Source of the DNA: Channa striata
Taxonomy: Eukaryota; Chordata; Actinopteri; Anabantiformes; Channidae
DNA length: 64,000 nt
NCBI GenBank assembly: GCA_033026295.1
Contig: CM065188.1
Coordinates: 17,315,354 to 17,379,353 of the forward strand
Reading direction: 5' to 3'
Under the pieces are notes generated by a model. The model had not been told where the DNA came from. It saw nothing but the letters and a program-made list of their open reading frames with translations, and searched no databases. Shown one piece after another: positions 50,301-61,400 of the stretch. Every line of letters starts with the position of its first letter. Positions within the stretch are counted from its first letter, which is position 1. The position numbers and the translations under genes were made by a program.

Positions 50301-53300
50301 CGGGTTCTACACGTTTGGGTTGTTTTAAAGAAAACGTGGAGCCAGATTGAGTTTGTTCATTTAAAAGGAAGCTGACAAATGATGGATTTAAGTGTGATCA
50401 CATCAGTCAGTCCCACTTGAGAACAGTTATTCCACTTTTCCTTCTTTATCTTTTTTTTCTTGGCAAAGAAGCGATGACTTCCTGGGCAGCACGTATTTAG
50501 AGCAGCAAATGCAGAATCTTTCACATTTGTTTCCATCCTTTTTGTTATCCTCAGCTCTTTCACGGAGTATGGACGACTCGCCATGGAGGAAGTGTACACT
50601 AAACCTTTTCAGGTAGGATCTGCTCCCCATCCACTGTTCTTAAAAGATTTAGTTTGATTTCACAATGAGATTTCACCTTGCACACTGTGATTATTTGTAA
50701 GGCAATTACATGTAAAGCTGCTTTGGCTGCTCAACCAACCAAAATGAAATCACAAAGATGCAAGAGCGTAAGTGGGTGGATGTGTGGCAATTGTGATGGG
50801 TGAATTTTGTTTGATTACTCACTTTTTTTCCAAACAAAACGCAGAGAAAACTAAAGTTGCAGCATGTACAGGTTGGCATTCTCCCAGTTTGTCCAAACGA
50901 ACAGCTTTGTTAAGCTGTTCCCAAGACAGAAGAGCAAACCTAGCTCAACCAGAGAAACTACAGGTCCAGGCACATGTTTTGAGCAGTCCAGTATTGACTC
51001 TCTGTCCTCTTTTCAGACCCTGATGTTCCTGATCAGAGACTGGAGTTACCCCTATGAACATCCGTGACGGTCTAGAGGGAGGAAGAAGCTTCCTGGAGAA
51101 ACGGCTGCAGGTGCGTTTCACCGCTCGGGCCATTCTCTGAAGACTTTGTCTCTGGTGTTAACCTCTCTCTCTTCAGGTGAAGCAGAACCAACACGAGGAG
51201 CTGCAGAACGTCAGGAAACACATCCATTCCTGCTTCTCCAACATCAGCTGCTTCCTGCTGCCTCACCCAGGACTCAAAGTGGCCACAAACCCTCACTTTG
51301 ATGGCCGTCTCAAAGGTAAACGCCAGCGTTAACGCCAGCAGCTTTGCGAAAATAACAAAGGGGAAAATTGGCACGTATTTTGAGGTGAGATCGTGGATGG
51401 GCGTTGCAGACAACGTGATATTCATACAGCTGCAGCTGGTAACAAACATCTGCCGGTCCTATTGTTTAGGCTCGAGGATCAATAATGGCATATTATCAAG
51501 TGAATGATAATGAGCTACAGATAAACAAGCCTCAGCTATAAACTACACCCTTGACCTTTTTAATAGTAAATAATTAAACCATAATCTGCAACAACTTGGG
51601 GAATGGTAGGAATCAGCTGTTGGTTGGAAGCAGTGTAGACGGCAGATAACTTCTGTGCAGCGCCAGACACAAAATTGCTGCTGGTGAACAAGAACTAATC
51701 CTGTCAAATGATCTGACTGCTCTACTTACTGTTTGAATGCACAGCCTGTTTCAAAGGTGTTTAACAAAATCACCATCATTTCAAACCGCTGTTTGCTCCC
51801 AATGGAAGATGAGAGATTTTAATCTTGTGGCAGCAAAACGTCTAGTTCGACAGTAAAAGAATGTGACTGAATTAAAAAAGTACTTCTTCAATTTGAACAT
51901 TGTGGGAGTAACCGCAGGTTCCAATGACAATATGGTTGAGTGTTAGATTTCTGACTCTTTTGGCCGTTTGTAGGCGTTACTATGGTGAAGGAGTAAGATT
52001 AATATTAGAAGCAGCACAGTAGCTGTAGGTGGGTTGGTATCTATACATAGCTCAACAAACAGTGAGTTCGTGTACTTTACCATTTGAATTTTAAAACCGT
52101 TCTCCTCTTGATCTTGTCTGCCAGCTGAGGTGGTTCAGACCACATGAAGAGCGTTTGGCTCTTTTCTTAATGGTTGCAGCTTCTATTTACTCCAGAAGTC
52201 AAGGGGTCTTTCGTGACTTCTGGAGTCACGAATGACTCCATTTTGCAGTTAAGTAACAAGGTTTACGTGCGCGTAGGAAACCTGGTTACTGGAGATTCAT
52301 GTTTGCGTGCAGCTGACGCATCTTTTGATTTCCTTTAAATCGTGAAAATGTGGCTCACAGATTGAAGTGTAGTGACAGAAGAACCCACCGGTTTAGTGAC
52401 TTTACATGGACTTGACTAACCCGGTTATTCAGCTTTTTCATAAGCTTCTTGTAAACGTGGAAAATTAGTTTTGGGGAATGGGAATATCGGCTTTCCCCAG
52501 GTAGATTTCTTTCTGCCTCCTCCAACTGCACATGTTCACAACGATGGGCTCAGCCCAGTGTATGAAGTGAGTTCATAGCTCAAAGTCTCTGTTCCTCAGA
52601 TATCGATGAGGATTTTAAGAAGGAGCTGGTGGACCTGGTTCCAACACTGCTTTCTCCAAAAAACCTGGTGGAGAAAGAGATTGGAGGAGTCAAGATCACC
52701 TGCAGAGAGCTGCTGCACTACTTCAAAGTGAGTGTACACGGTCTGTTTTTCCATCGACCACCTTTTCCAAATGAAATCCCTCCACAAACGCCTCAGATAT
52801 GTTGATGTGCAATTAATATACCTGCAGTTATTTTCTGCAAAGCAGTTGTGTTTAAAACGTCAGGCTTCCAAACTTCCTTAATTTCATTGATAAAGTGTGT
52901 GCGGTTCTGAAACCCTCCTTGTGTTTCAGGCCTACATGAAGATCTACCAGGGAGAGGAGCTTCCACACCCCAAGTCGATGCTGCAGGTGGGTTCAGCGCC
53001 ACAGAATTCACATCCGTCTCACTGTTGAATGGCTCCATCTGCTGGACAGTTTCGAATCACGTTTTAAATATGGGCTTTTAAATTTTCTTGATGAATGATG
53101 ACGTATAAATGTTCTCAGTGAAGGAAGATTTGTTATGTTGAGTTGAGGCTTCCTGAGCATGTATATAAACGTACGCAACTGTCAGATCTGATCTGGTTCT
53201 GTGTGCATGAACAAGCCTCTGGGTCAGCGGTGGAGTGAAGCTGAAAAATTATTTCTGGCTGCTGATTGTTTTGGCAACAAACAATATTTAGCTAACGGTG

Positions 53301-55744
53301 TATTTACATGAATTCTCTTGTTTGTTTGCGTTGATGCAGCCAAACGAGTAGGAAGTTAGTTGATTGTGTCTAGTGAGTCGAGTAAAGTCAGGGAGGATCT
53401 GTGAGCTCTAATGGTTTATAATCGTTTTTCTGGTGAATGGATTAAATAAGTTTGCATCACTTTCCTTTAACTTTCAACAAGATCATGTGCAGAGACTTTC
53501 TATTAGTCTGTAAGACACAGATGAGCATGTGGACTTTGTCATATTTGTTTGTCTAGTAAGAAGATGATTGAAGATAATATTGAAATATAAATGATTAATG
53601 AATTCAAATTCTCCTGCCTTTAAACTTGTGAGGACGTTGCTCTAAATGGATCCAAATCACAGGTGGTGAAAAAAATTAAAATCACTGCATGTCGTCTAGA
53701 AAAATGAATCTGAATTGAACGTTACTCTATTCCTCCGTGTTGACTCTGATCTGTTACCTAGGCAACAGCAGAAGCCAATAACCTTGCAGCTGTAGCAGGA
53801 GCCAAAGATGTGTACAACAAAAGCATGGAGCAGGTAACTCCTGAGTGTCGGCTGGATTCCAGAGGAGCAGCTTTGCTTAGAGAACTTGTTGTCTTGACTT
53901 GTGCTGTGTGTCGCTCTCAGATCTGCGGTGGAGACAAACCCTACCTTTCCCGACTGAGCTGGAGCGCCGTCCACGCTGAGCTGCGGCAGTCTTCGGTGCG
54001 GCACTTCCGCTCCGTGAAGAAGATGGGCGGTGAGGATTTCTGCCGGCGCTACCAGGAGCAGCTGGAGGTGGAGCTGGACGAGGCCACGCCAACTTCAGCA
54101 AGCACAACGATGGCAAGAACATCTTCGGGCGCGACGCCCGCCACGCTGTTCGCCGTCATGTTCGTCATGTATGTGGTGTCGCTGGTCACCGGCCGTGGGC
54201 ATCAGCTCGGTGGCCACGCTGTGTAACCTGGTGTTGGCGTCGCGCTGACAGCGCTTTGCATCTGGGCCTACGTCAAATACTCCGGAGAGTTCCGTGAGGT
54301 GGGCGCGGTCATCGACCAGGTGGCGGAGACCCTCTGGGAACAGGTGAGTGTTTCTCGTCTGTATTTTCTGTCTTAGTGTGTCGTTGTGGGCTGTGAGACG
54401 GACAAACTGTCAGGTTTTACTACTGAACTGAGCTGATGACACGTTCGGGTTTTCGGGATAATGTATTAACTGTGTGAGGCCGCTACGGCCCTAAATAACT
54501 GGACTAATTAAATATAAGACACTTACTATAAGTCCTAACTCCCTGAAACATCACTAAAGAAATGTCAGTTGGAAAGATCAAGGATTTTTCAGTGTCGCCT
54601 GCCTCATCCTTCACTTCCTTCTCTTCATCCTCCCCTCCTTTTCCTCCTTTTCCTCCTTTTCCTCCTTTTCCTCCTTTTCCTCCTTTTCCTCCTTTTCCTC
54701 GTTTTCCTCCTTTCCCTCCTTACCTCTCTGCTGCCCTCTACCGCTTCCAGAGGACGCCACGGAAGGTGAGTGCTATGAAACTAAAAGCACTAACAGGTTT
54801 TCTACACTTGGAATATTGGAAATATAAGTCCTCCGTTTCAAAAACATACATGTATTAGTGCAGGATATTTGGAAACTTCAAGTATTTCGGCTCTGGCATT
54901 TAGAGTCTGGGCATCCAAGCTTGTACCGTGCAAATCCAAACCAAAACTATCCCGAACGGCTTCCGTGGGATAACCCTGAGTGAAGGACAGGATCCAGTGA
55001 AGAGAATTGTCTTCATGTGGAGAAACGCCGTCACGGGAGGAAGAGCGTGGTGGGATGTAACGAGTGAGGCAGAGCTGAGCCGGGGCTGAGTGCGGTGCTG
55101 AAGGTCGCTCCAGTCATACGTGAATGGGGAAAAAATGGTTAATTGTTAATAAAGTAATTTAATTTAACAAAACTTACATCATGCTGTCTTCACATAGATT
55201 TTCACCGTCACGAAGGAGGATTTTCTGATAAGGCTGATGTAGTTTTAGCTTGGTGTATCGAATCGAATGACTTCTAGATATATATATGTCTACATATCTG
55301 ATAGAGGTCGATCTCAGTATTCATACCGCACTTTAAAACTGGTGGGTGTGTTTTCTCACTGTCACCAGCATTTAACGCAGTTTAAAACGTAGAAATGATC
55401 CAGGAATTAAAGTTTGAACCTCCAGACTTCCCGGTGGCTGATGTACCTCCTGAACCAAAGTGTTAAACGACAGAGGTGTTGTCAGTGCAGAATGGACGGT
55501 TGTAAATCAGATTCTTTCTTTGGATGTTAAAATTCCGTTTTGAACGACAAAGCCTTTTCACTACTCTGTGCCGTGTTGTTTGGTACCGTTCTTACGCTCG
55601 GGATTTTACTAACCAGCCTCTTATTGTTCCGCCAGGTTTTCTCCAAACTCTTGAAGTGGCTCGAGTCGAGTCCCACTGGCAACCCTGATCCCGGCACCGC
55701 GGCCTCGGCTCTCCTCAAACAACAACGTCAAGAAGAAAGACTAG
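43997..55744 (+). CDS. atl2: atl2: atlastin-2, ER membrane-fusion GTPase
   Basis: This dynamin-like GTPase drives homotypic fusion of ER tubules. Exons: 43997-44057, 47334-47631, 48738-48872, 48999-49103, 49203-49253, 50555-50612, 51017-51110, 51177-51315, 52600-52727, 52930-52986, 53762-53833, 53921-54343, 54751-54765 and 55636-55744. GTPase motifs are P-loop GAFRKGKSF, the switch/G3 [18 protein letters not shown] and RDWSYPYEH. The three-helix bundle has [10 protein letters not shown] and [12 protein letters not shown]. Two C-terminal membrane segments lie in exon 12, and a tail ends [24 protein letters not shown] and RDWSYPYEH point to ATL2 rather than ATL1 or ATL3. Many single-base indels and two in-frame TGAs occur (exons 2, 3, 7, 12, 14), with all splice sites intact. 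Confidence 0.9.
44910..45024. repeat. 23-bp minisatellite, five copies
   Basis: Five tandem units of ctgaccgtgttcggtctcgg + ccg, almost identical (last copy with one change), in atl2 intron 1. Confidence 0.96.
45640..45663. repeat. (TG)n microsatellite
   Basis: About 11 TG units in atl2 intron 1. Confidence 0.93.
45963..46012. repeat. 12-bp inverted repeat with nested hairpin
   Basis: Arms gtttcattcctg (45963-45974) and caggaatgaaac (46001-46012). The loop itself contains aaccc..gggtt. It lies in atl2 intron 1. Confidence 0.93.
47334..47631 (+). CDS. atl2: atl2 exon 2 (acidic stretch and G1/P-loop)
   Basis: The exon encodes [20 protein letters not shown], a run of eight glutamates, [16 protein letters not shown], then (one base missing near 47490) [18 protein letters not shown] and [20 protein letters not shown]. 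The P-loop is GAFRKGKS. Acceptor ctcag, donor gtacgt. Confidence 0.88.
48486..48510. repeat. (TG)n microsatellite
   Basis: About 12 TG units in atl2 intron 2. Confidence 0.93.
48738..48872 (+). CDS. atl2: atl2 exon 3 (contains an in-frame TGA)
   Basis: The exon encodes [19 protein letters not shown], then a disturbed stretch, then [20 protein letters not shown]. In family members the middle reads RGGCERETTG. Here it is shortened and then lengthened so that TGA appears at 48801-48803 while the outer frame is kept. Confidence 0.88.
48999..49103 (+). CDS. atl2: atl2 exon 4 (G3 motif)
   Basis: The exon encodes [20 protein letters not shown], then [15 protein letters not shown]. It is in frame and matches ATL2 at almost every residue. 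Donor gtcagc. Confidence 0.94.
49203..49253 (+). CDS. atl2: atl2 exon 5
   Basis: This 51-nt exon encodes [17 protein letters not shown]. Phase 0 at both ends. Confidence 0.93.
50555..50612 (+). CDS. atl2: atl2 exon 6
   Basis: The exon encodes [19 protein letters not shown] (human [19 protein letters not shown]). Acceptor cctcag, donor gtagga. Confidence 0.93.
51017..51110 (+). CDS. atl2: atl2 exon 7 (G4/RD motif)
   Basis: The exon encodes [16 protein letters not shown], then an extra base near 51065 that creates TGA (51065-51067), then (G)[13 protein letters not shown] in the shifted frame. RD in IRDWSYP is the atlastin guanine-specificity motif. Confidence 0.9.
51177..51315 (+). CDS. atl2: atl2 exon 8
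   Basis: The exon encodes [20 protein letters not shown], then [20 protein letters not shown] and FDGRLK. It is intact. Donor gtaaac. Confidence 0.94.
52189..52226. repeat. 13-bp perfect inverted repeat
   Basis: Arms actccagaagtca (52189-52201) and tgacttctggagt (52214-52226), with a 12-nt loop, in atl2 intron 8. Confidence 0.95.
52600..52727 (+). CDS. atl2: atl2 exon 9
   Basis: The exon encodes [20 protein letters not shown], then [20 protein letters not shown] and YFK. It forms the start of the helical bundle. Intact. Confidence 0.94.
52930..52986 (+). CDS. atl2: atl2 exon 10
   Basis: This 57-nt exon encodes [19 protein letters not shown]. Intact. Confidence 0.95.
53762..53833 (+). CDS. 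atl2: atl2 exon 11
   Basis: This 72-nt exon encodes [20 protein letters not shown], then SMEQ. Intact. Acceptor cctag, donor gtaact. Confidence 0.95.
53921..54343 (+). CDS. atl2: atl2 exon 12 (helical bundle and two membrane segments)
   Basis: The exon encodes [50 protein letters not shown] (first membrane segment), [12 protein letters not shown] and [18 protein letters not shown] (second membrane segment), then [13 protein letters not shown]. The pieces lie in different frames. About six single-base indels (near 53948, 53971, 54087, 54129, 54190, 54241) would be needed for one frame, all in GC-rich contexts. Confidence 0.88.
54625..54725. repeat. 9-bp pyrimidine minisatellite (cctcctttt)n upstream of a microexon
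   Basis: About nine tandem cctcctttt units, pure C/T. They form an extended polypyrimidine tract that ends 25 nt before the acceptor of the 15-nt atl2 exon. Confidence 0.94.
54751..54765 (+). CDS. atl2: atl2 15-nt microexon (RTPRK)
   Basis: Between a cttccag acceptor and a gtgagt donor, these 15 nt encode RTPRK. This exactly bridges LWEQ (exon 12) and VFSKL (exon 14), as in the ATL2 isoform that reads EQRSPRKVFSKL. Phase 0 on both sides. Confidence 0.87.
55636..55744 (+). CDS. atl2: atl2 terminal coding exon
   Basis: The exon encodes VFSKLL, then, after indels near 55655 and 55671, [20 protein letters not shown] and KKKD before TAG (55742-55744). The end matches the short-isoform ATL2 tail (RLSSNNNKKKN). 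The lysine-rich end resembles a dilysine-type ER signal. Confidence 0.83.
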
Positions 55745-57387
55745 CACGACCACCCAGCCCCCACCCCACCCCACCCACCTACTGCTCAGTTTCTGGGACG
55801 GGTTGACGTGTAAAAAAATCAGTTTCTGTTCTGACAATATGTGATCTTTTATTTTTTCCACTGTAGAGCTGGACCAAGCAGTTTGATGTTTCATGTCCGT
55901 GTGAGGGACCATTAGTCTGTTACCTGTCAGACATTCGCTCCACCCGACGATTCCATTTATGTGAACGTATGAATGAAGAGCATGTCCACAAACCTTCCTC
56001 ACTCATTTCCTTCTTCCCTCCTGTTTCCGTCGCTGGGCGCGTTTCGAGGAGGAGTCAAGACCAAAGTTTACAGCTTTACTCGCACAGGCTCTCAGACGGT
56101 GGACTGACACAGGCAGGAAGTGGACACCAGACATGCAGGACTTGTAGGACAATTTGGTTTCAGGGAAAGTTTCAGCTTTTCTCACTTAGTCAGAAACTAG
56201 TGGGAGAGTCGGTTCGTGCAGCAGCAGAGGTGTTGAAGAGTTCAGCTTGAGACGCTCTGGTGGATGAACACAGCAGCGCACACCAAACGGTCTTTACTTT
56301 CCTAAATATCTAAATAGTTTTCAGAAGCACTTCAGTCTTTCATTTCAGCCTCATGTCTGCATGCGGAGTACAGCTGAAGGCGACTGTGACTGGGGACTAG
56401 TTCTCGACAGCGTATCCTTCCACCGCGGCTTCAGCTCGATACTTGCAGAGTAGTTTGAGTCTGATCGTAATCCTGTTTATCTGATTGTCGGATCCGGAGG
56501 TCAGCCTGTTCCTTGAAGTCCTGAATCTTCTCTGGATTGTTCTTTACAAACCTGAAATGGTTCCTGGTGGTAGCTGATCTCAGCCGTCCCGCTCTGACAA
56601 CCCACGGGAGACAATATTTCGTTATTTAAGTCCTTTCTCCTCCTCTCTCCTCCTCCTCTGCCCGAAGGACTGAATCACCCCCTCCTGTCTTAAAGCACCA
56701 AGAAGCTGTTGTAGTTAAAACACTAAAAGTTGAGTTGACGGTTTGAAGCTGTTGCATCTCCATGAAATCAGAACGCATCATGTCAGTGTTTGTTTTTAAA
56801 GCCGAAATCTTTCAGCTCATTCCACACGTTCCTTTTAAGGAGTTTTTTTAATGTCTGAATCATGATTCCATCCACAACGTCACCGCTGTGCTTTTCTTTT
56901 GTACAGTTCAGTTTTTTTACAGTCTCATCCACACATAGGGCATGTGTATGAAATATATATACATATATAAATATAAATTTTCTAGACCTTTTTGTAGTTG
57001 AAAGAGCAACAGTTGGGTGGTAGACCAGATTCAGCTCACTGGATGTAAAGGAATGCTTTCGTGATTTGTGGATATGTAATAAATTCCTCTTTTTTATATC
57101 TATATTTGTAATTTGAATCTTTACATGAGCACTGCTATTCCACCCCCCTGCTGGCAAAGAATGTTTATAATCTGAAGGCTTTTGTTTTCTTCTGTCACAT
57201 TTTAAACTTATGTTTATTAATTTATTTTTCAATATAATATTAAACCAAACCCCTACAACACACTCGAGCGTCTCGTGTTAATTTATGTAATTTTTTGGAT
57301 CTCTGATGGTTTGAAGGACTTTGATCGATGTGGCAGGATGTTCAGGTCTGAACAGTGGAAGAAGCTAAACTGAAGCTGGACAATAAA
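55745..57387 (+). other. atl2: atl2 3' UTR with poly(A) signals
   Basis: Non-coding sequence follows the stop. AATAAA occurs at 57078-57083 and 57382-57387, either of which could end the transcript. No other gene was recognised here. Confidence 0.6.
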
Positions 57388-57389
57388 GA

Positions 57390-58200
57390 CGTGAAAACAA
57401 AACGGCAGTTTTTTTTTTCCTCCATAAGTTAGTTCATGGAAACAGGTAATTTAAGAATTCTACAAGACCGGTCAATAAATTGGCAGCAGTGATCCAAGAA
57501 ATTATTTTATTAATAGTGATGGTTCTGAAGTACAGCACTTGATTACGAAACCTCAAAGTCACAAAATGTCTTTTCTCGTACGGACGTTTGTGTTTTCTGT
57601 AAATGATTCGCTTTCCAAAATCCTCTCTGCTTAGATGGGAAAACCTGAACATTAGAGGATTTGAAGGGGGTGCAGTCCTGACATCCCTGAGCAGGTGTGG
57701 AGGCCGGTCCAGACCCGGTGGGACCTGCAGCCGAACCGTCATTGAGTGAATGAAGCATTTGCGTCTCTGCGTCTCTTTGTTGGAGCTTTACTGTCTCTGT
57801 TTGTATCTGACCGTCCCCGGTCAGAACCATAAGCGCAGGAGTGACCCAGTACAACCGGAAGTACTGTGTCCCCGTCCTGACTGAAAATGCTGGTCATAAC
57901 TTTTGGACTTGATGCTGCTGGTGACAGGAAGGTTCCGAGTCCAGTCCAGGTTTGTTTCTGGAGCGAACCGCTTGAAAGGCTGAAGCTTCATCGACAGGCG
58001 CGTGAAAAGCCGTTTTCGTGTCTTTACCTCATTTCTTCTGGCGTCCGCCACACCTTTCAAAATAAAGACTTCCGCCGGAGGGTGCCTGGTGTGTGTGTGT
58101 GTGTGTGTGTGGTTTTGTGGAAACAGCTGAGGATGCTGGGATATTTTTAGGATGAACACGATGAGGATGACGGGGAGGAGGAGCTCTGACGTCATCGCTC
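57390..58200. other. Spacer between atl2 and the MARK-family gene
   Basis: A short intergenic region with a (TG)n tract at 58089-58111. Several minus-strand open frames exist but none shows recognisable protein similarity. Confidence 0.5.
58089..58111. repeat. (TG)n microsatellite
   Basis: About 11 TG units in the atl2-MARK spacer. Confidence 0.93.
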
Positions 58201-58484
58201 GCCGTCTTTCCTGCAGTGCTGCTGTTTGACCTGACAAGCCGCTGGAAGCCGCGCGACGGTTTTGGCCTCAGACTTCAGCTCTTCTTCGCTCCTCTTCCTC
58301 CTCCTCTCCCTCCTCTTCCTCTCTCTTTGTCTCCCTCCCGCACCGACGCACACACCGGGCCTCCCCGTAGCGCCGCCCCGTACTCCCTCTTCCTCCGGCC
58401 GGCGGAGCCTCCCAGCCCGAGCCCCGCTGAGGCGGCCTGGATCCCGGGGAGGGATGCTGCACCCGGACTGAGGACAGCAGGGAG
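58200..58484 (+). promoter_or_regulatory. Promoter/5' UTR of the MARK-family gene
   Basis: This is a GC-rich block with a long CT/TC tract (ctcttcctcctcctctccct at about 58291) followed by CpG-dense sequence up to the ATG at 58485. It fits a TATA-less promoter and 5' UTR. A TGACGTCA (CRE) box occurs near 58188-58195. Confidence 0.6.
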
Positions 58485-61400
58485 ATGTCCGGCAGGATGC
58501 CTCTGACCCCGGTGAGCGAGTCGGACCAGGGTCCGGTGAGTCTGCTTCGATCATCGGTCACCGGTGAAGTTTGTGGCATCGTGAGAGAGTCGGTGTCATT
58601 CTTCATTCCCAGTTTAATTATGAATTTATATAATTCACAGTGTCATTAATGGAGTTAACTTGTTTCCAAAGTGGGTTGATAATTGAATCATTTTGTTTAT
58701 CACTGGTGAAGTTTCTTTAATTTTAGTTTTATTGTGACACACACCGGTAAAACCTCTCGATGAAACGGTTTTGTATCGTATCGTCTTGTTTTTTTTTCTT
58801 CATTTTTTTTAGATGAAGTTAATCAGACTCTAATATCCAGCGAAGTTGGAATCGTTTGACAGTGACTGTGGGGAGGTGAGCCGGTTCCTCCAGGTGTATG
58901 TCAGGCTCCTCTGACCTTTGACGTCTGCGTCCAAAAGTCGTGTCTCGTGTACTTGTCTTCTGAAAACGACAATAAATGTGTCGTCACTGTAAGTGCAGAT
59001 GGTTTATCCAAACTATCTCATCTCTTTTTAAAAAGCTTGTGAATGAAACCAAATGTTTCCAGAAACACCAGCAGCTGCTGATGTGCAGCCATATTGGATC
59101 AGCACCGTTCTAGTACTGTAGAGTCACGTCCTTGTTTGCAGATTTGATCTTTTACCCTTCAGTTCTGTCTGACACACAGCAGCTACAGCTGGCTCCTACT
59201 GTCTGTTTACTATTGATTTTTCCAAAAATACACGGCAGGATGTGATTTCCAGAGCACAGGGATGTTTATTAAAGCCAACGCTCAGGAAGTCACATTTGAA
59301 ATTCTGAAATATATCATGACAGCTTTAAAAGGCAAAATAATTCCAACTATTACTGCATCCAATGAATTGTCCAAAACCCTGGACACGGACGGTTGACCGG
59401 ACGGGGCCGAGCCTCTGTGTGAGATGTCTGGTGATATTTCCTGCAAACTCAAATGAGCTTTTTCAAAGAGACGCAAATCAGAAGACGAGAAAGTGTCGGA
59501 AAGTGACAATACAAAACTACAAAAGGATTAAACAGACAAAACAAATCAAAGCGACCACAAACAACAACTACAGACAAACAAAATACAAAAAGGATTACAC
59601 AGGCAAAACAAGAAGAAATAACTCAAAACAACACAAAAACAAACACACAAAGATCTGGACGGATGTTCTTTCATCGGCCCCCAGTCCGGCCATGACCATG
59701 GTCCCTGTGTCTCGTGCCCTGGTGCTGCTCTCGTTAAAGCGTTCTCGTGTTTGGGGGTGTGAGGACAGGCGGCGGTGTGTGCAGTTCAGGCTCTGAGGCC
59801 ACAGTTTGATATCAGCTTCGTAATTAAACTAACTTGAGACGTGTGAGGTTCACTTTGTTGCTGAGCAGTCGCTCTTTCTCCTCTGTGATGAATCACTGTT
59901 TTTTCTGTCCAACTGTGAAATCAGCTGCTGAAGGCTTTCTGCATCACCATGGCAACACATAGGTTACTCTGGGATTCCCCCAGTGGGAGTGGAAACCCCC
60001 CCCACCCCACCCCAACAGGCAGAGCCACTTTGACACAAAGTGACACAGGGACACAAATCCTCCTCCTCCCTCCTGAAGAGGCACCGAGTCCCGACCAGAC
60101 CGTGAACTTTAGCAGCCGGGTCACTGCGTTAACACCAGCTGAAGAGTTTAAGAAGACAAAGTGGCCGGGAGTTCGGTGAAGGCTGGAAGCAGAGAGAGTG
60201 TTTGACCATCTGTGTGTGAAGTTGTACTGAGATTGTGAATTCTGTTGAGTTTGGAAGTTCTGGTTTCGTTCAGCTGTCTGTCGTCGAGTCTCTGCCCTTG
60301 TCTAGATCCTCTCTGTCGGCTGGACAATGGTGTTTGTTTCTTTCAATAACAAAGTGTCTGTGGTGGCATCAGGCTTCAGACTTCTCCCGCCGCTCCAATG
60401 CGTAAACTGACCCTAAACAAGTTCCTGTTTCTTCTTGAGCAGGAGGAACTTGTCGCATCAGTTCAAGGAAATGCACACGAGGAACCAAACTGAGCCGTTT
60501 ATCTGTGATCGAACGGGAAAATCCTCTGCGGTGGTGGAAGTATTTAGGTGAACGTAGCGACAAACAATGAGTGTAGTATTAGTACGAAAACATAAAAAAA
60601 TACCAAGAGTGTAAGATGTGATGTGCTTGAAGCGTAAACTTGTGTTTAAGTGTTTTGTCACACAGGCCACCAGGTTCAGCTTAGCCAGATGTTCATCAGC
60701 TCTTCAAAAGGAAGCAGATGAAGGCAGAGTGGATTCCAGGTGTTTGTTGACAACCAAAGAAATTCTCTGATAAACCGTCTTTGTCACACAAGTCGAGGTG
60801 CCTTAGTCACCGGGCGTGGTCATTGGAAGCTGAGTCACGTCAACGTCTTTCTTCTCTTATACAAGTCAAAACAAGCCATTTGAAGATGCTACCGTGGGCA
60901 TTTTTACCATATTATAGCGCAAATATTTATCTGTTGATGCCATTAATAGGGATGAGGAGTCAGCAGTGAATCTAACACACATGTCTCTGGGCTGTGGGAG
61001 GAAACCGGAGGACGTCCACACAAACTCAGGGTGAACAAGTCGACAGAGAAAGCCAGGAGGCAGATTCGAATCGGGGGCCTATCTGCGGGATGGCAACACT
61101 AATTACTAAACAAATTTAACAATAAGTTAACGAGGGAATATCTCAATTTTGATAAACGTATGATAATAAAAACGATAGAATAAAACAAACAATTAAAATA
61201 ATTACTAATTAAATCTAGCTAAAATTATCAATAAAACAAATAAGTTATAAATCAAACAAAAATCTCAAGCTAATATCAGTAAAAGATAAAGTAAATGAAG
61301 TGTGTATGTAGTAAATATATAGACAATTAAAATTGAGATTAAAAAAGTGAGTAAAGCTTTTCAAAACATCCAGACTTCCTGTTCCAACAGCTCAGAGCAT

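Noticed and set aside
54562..54858. 98-codon frame with FPPFPPFPP repeats
   Set aside because: It is the translation of the 9-bp pyrimidine minisatellite in an atl2 intron. The only coding part is the RTPRK microexon, in its own frame.
57821..58237. Minus-strand 138-codon frame starting near the MARK promoter (hydrophobic LLLPVILIVFILKI)
   Set aside because: It runs through a (CA)n tract giving HTHTHTHT and has no family resemblance. A divergent transcript from the CpG promoter is possible but unsupported.
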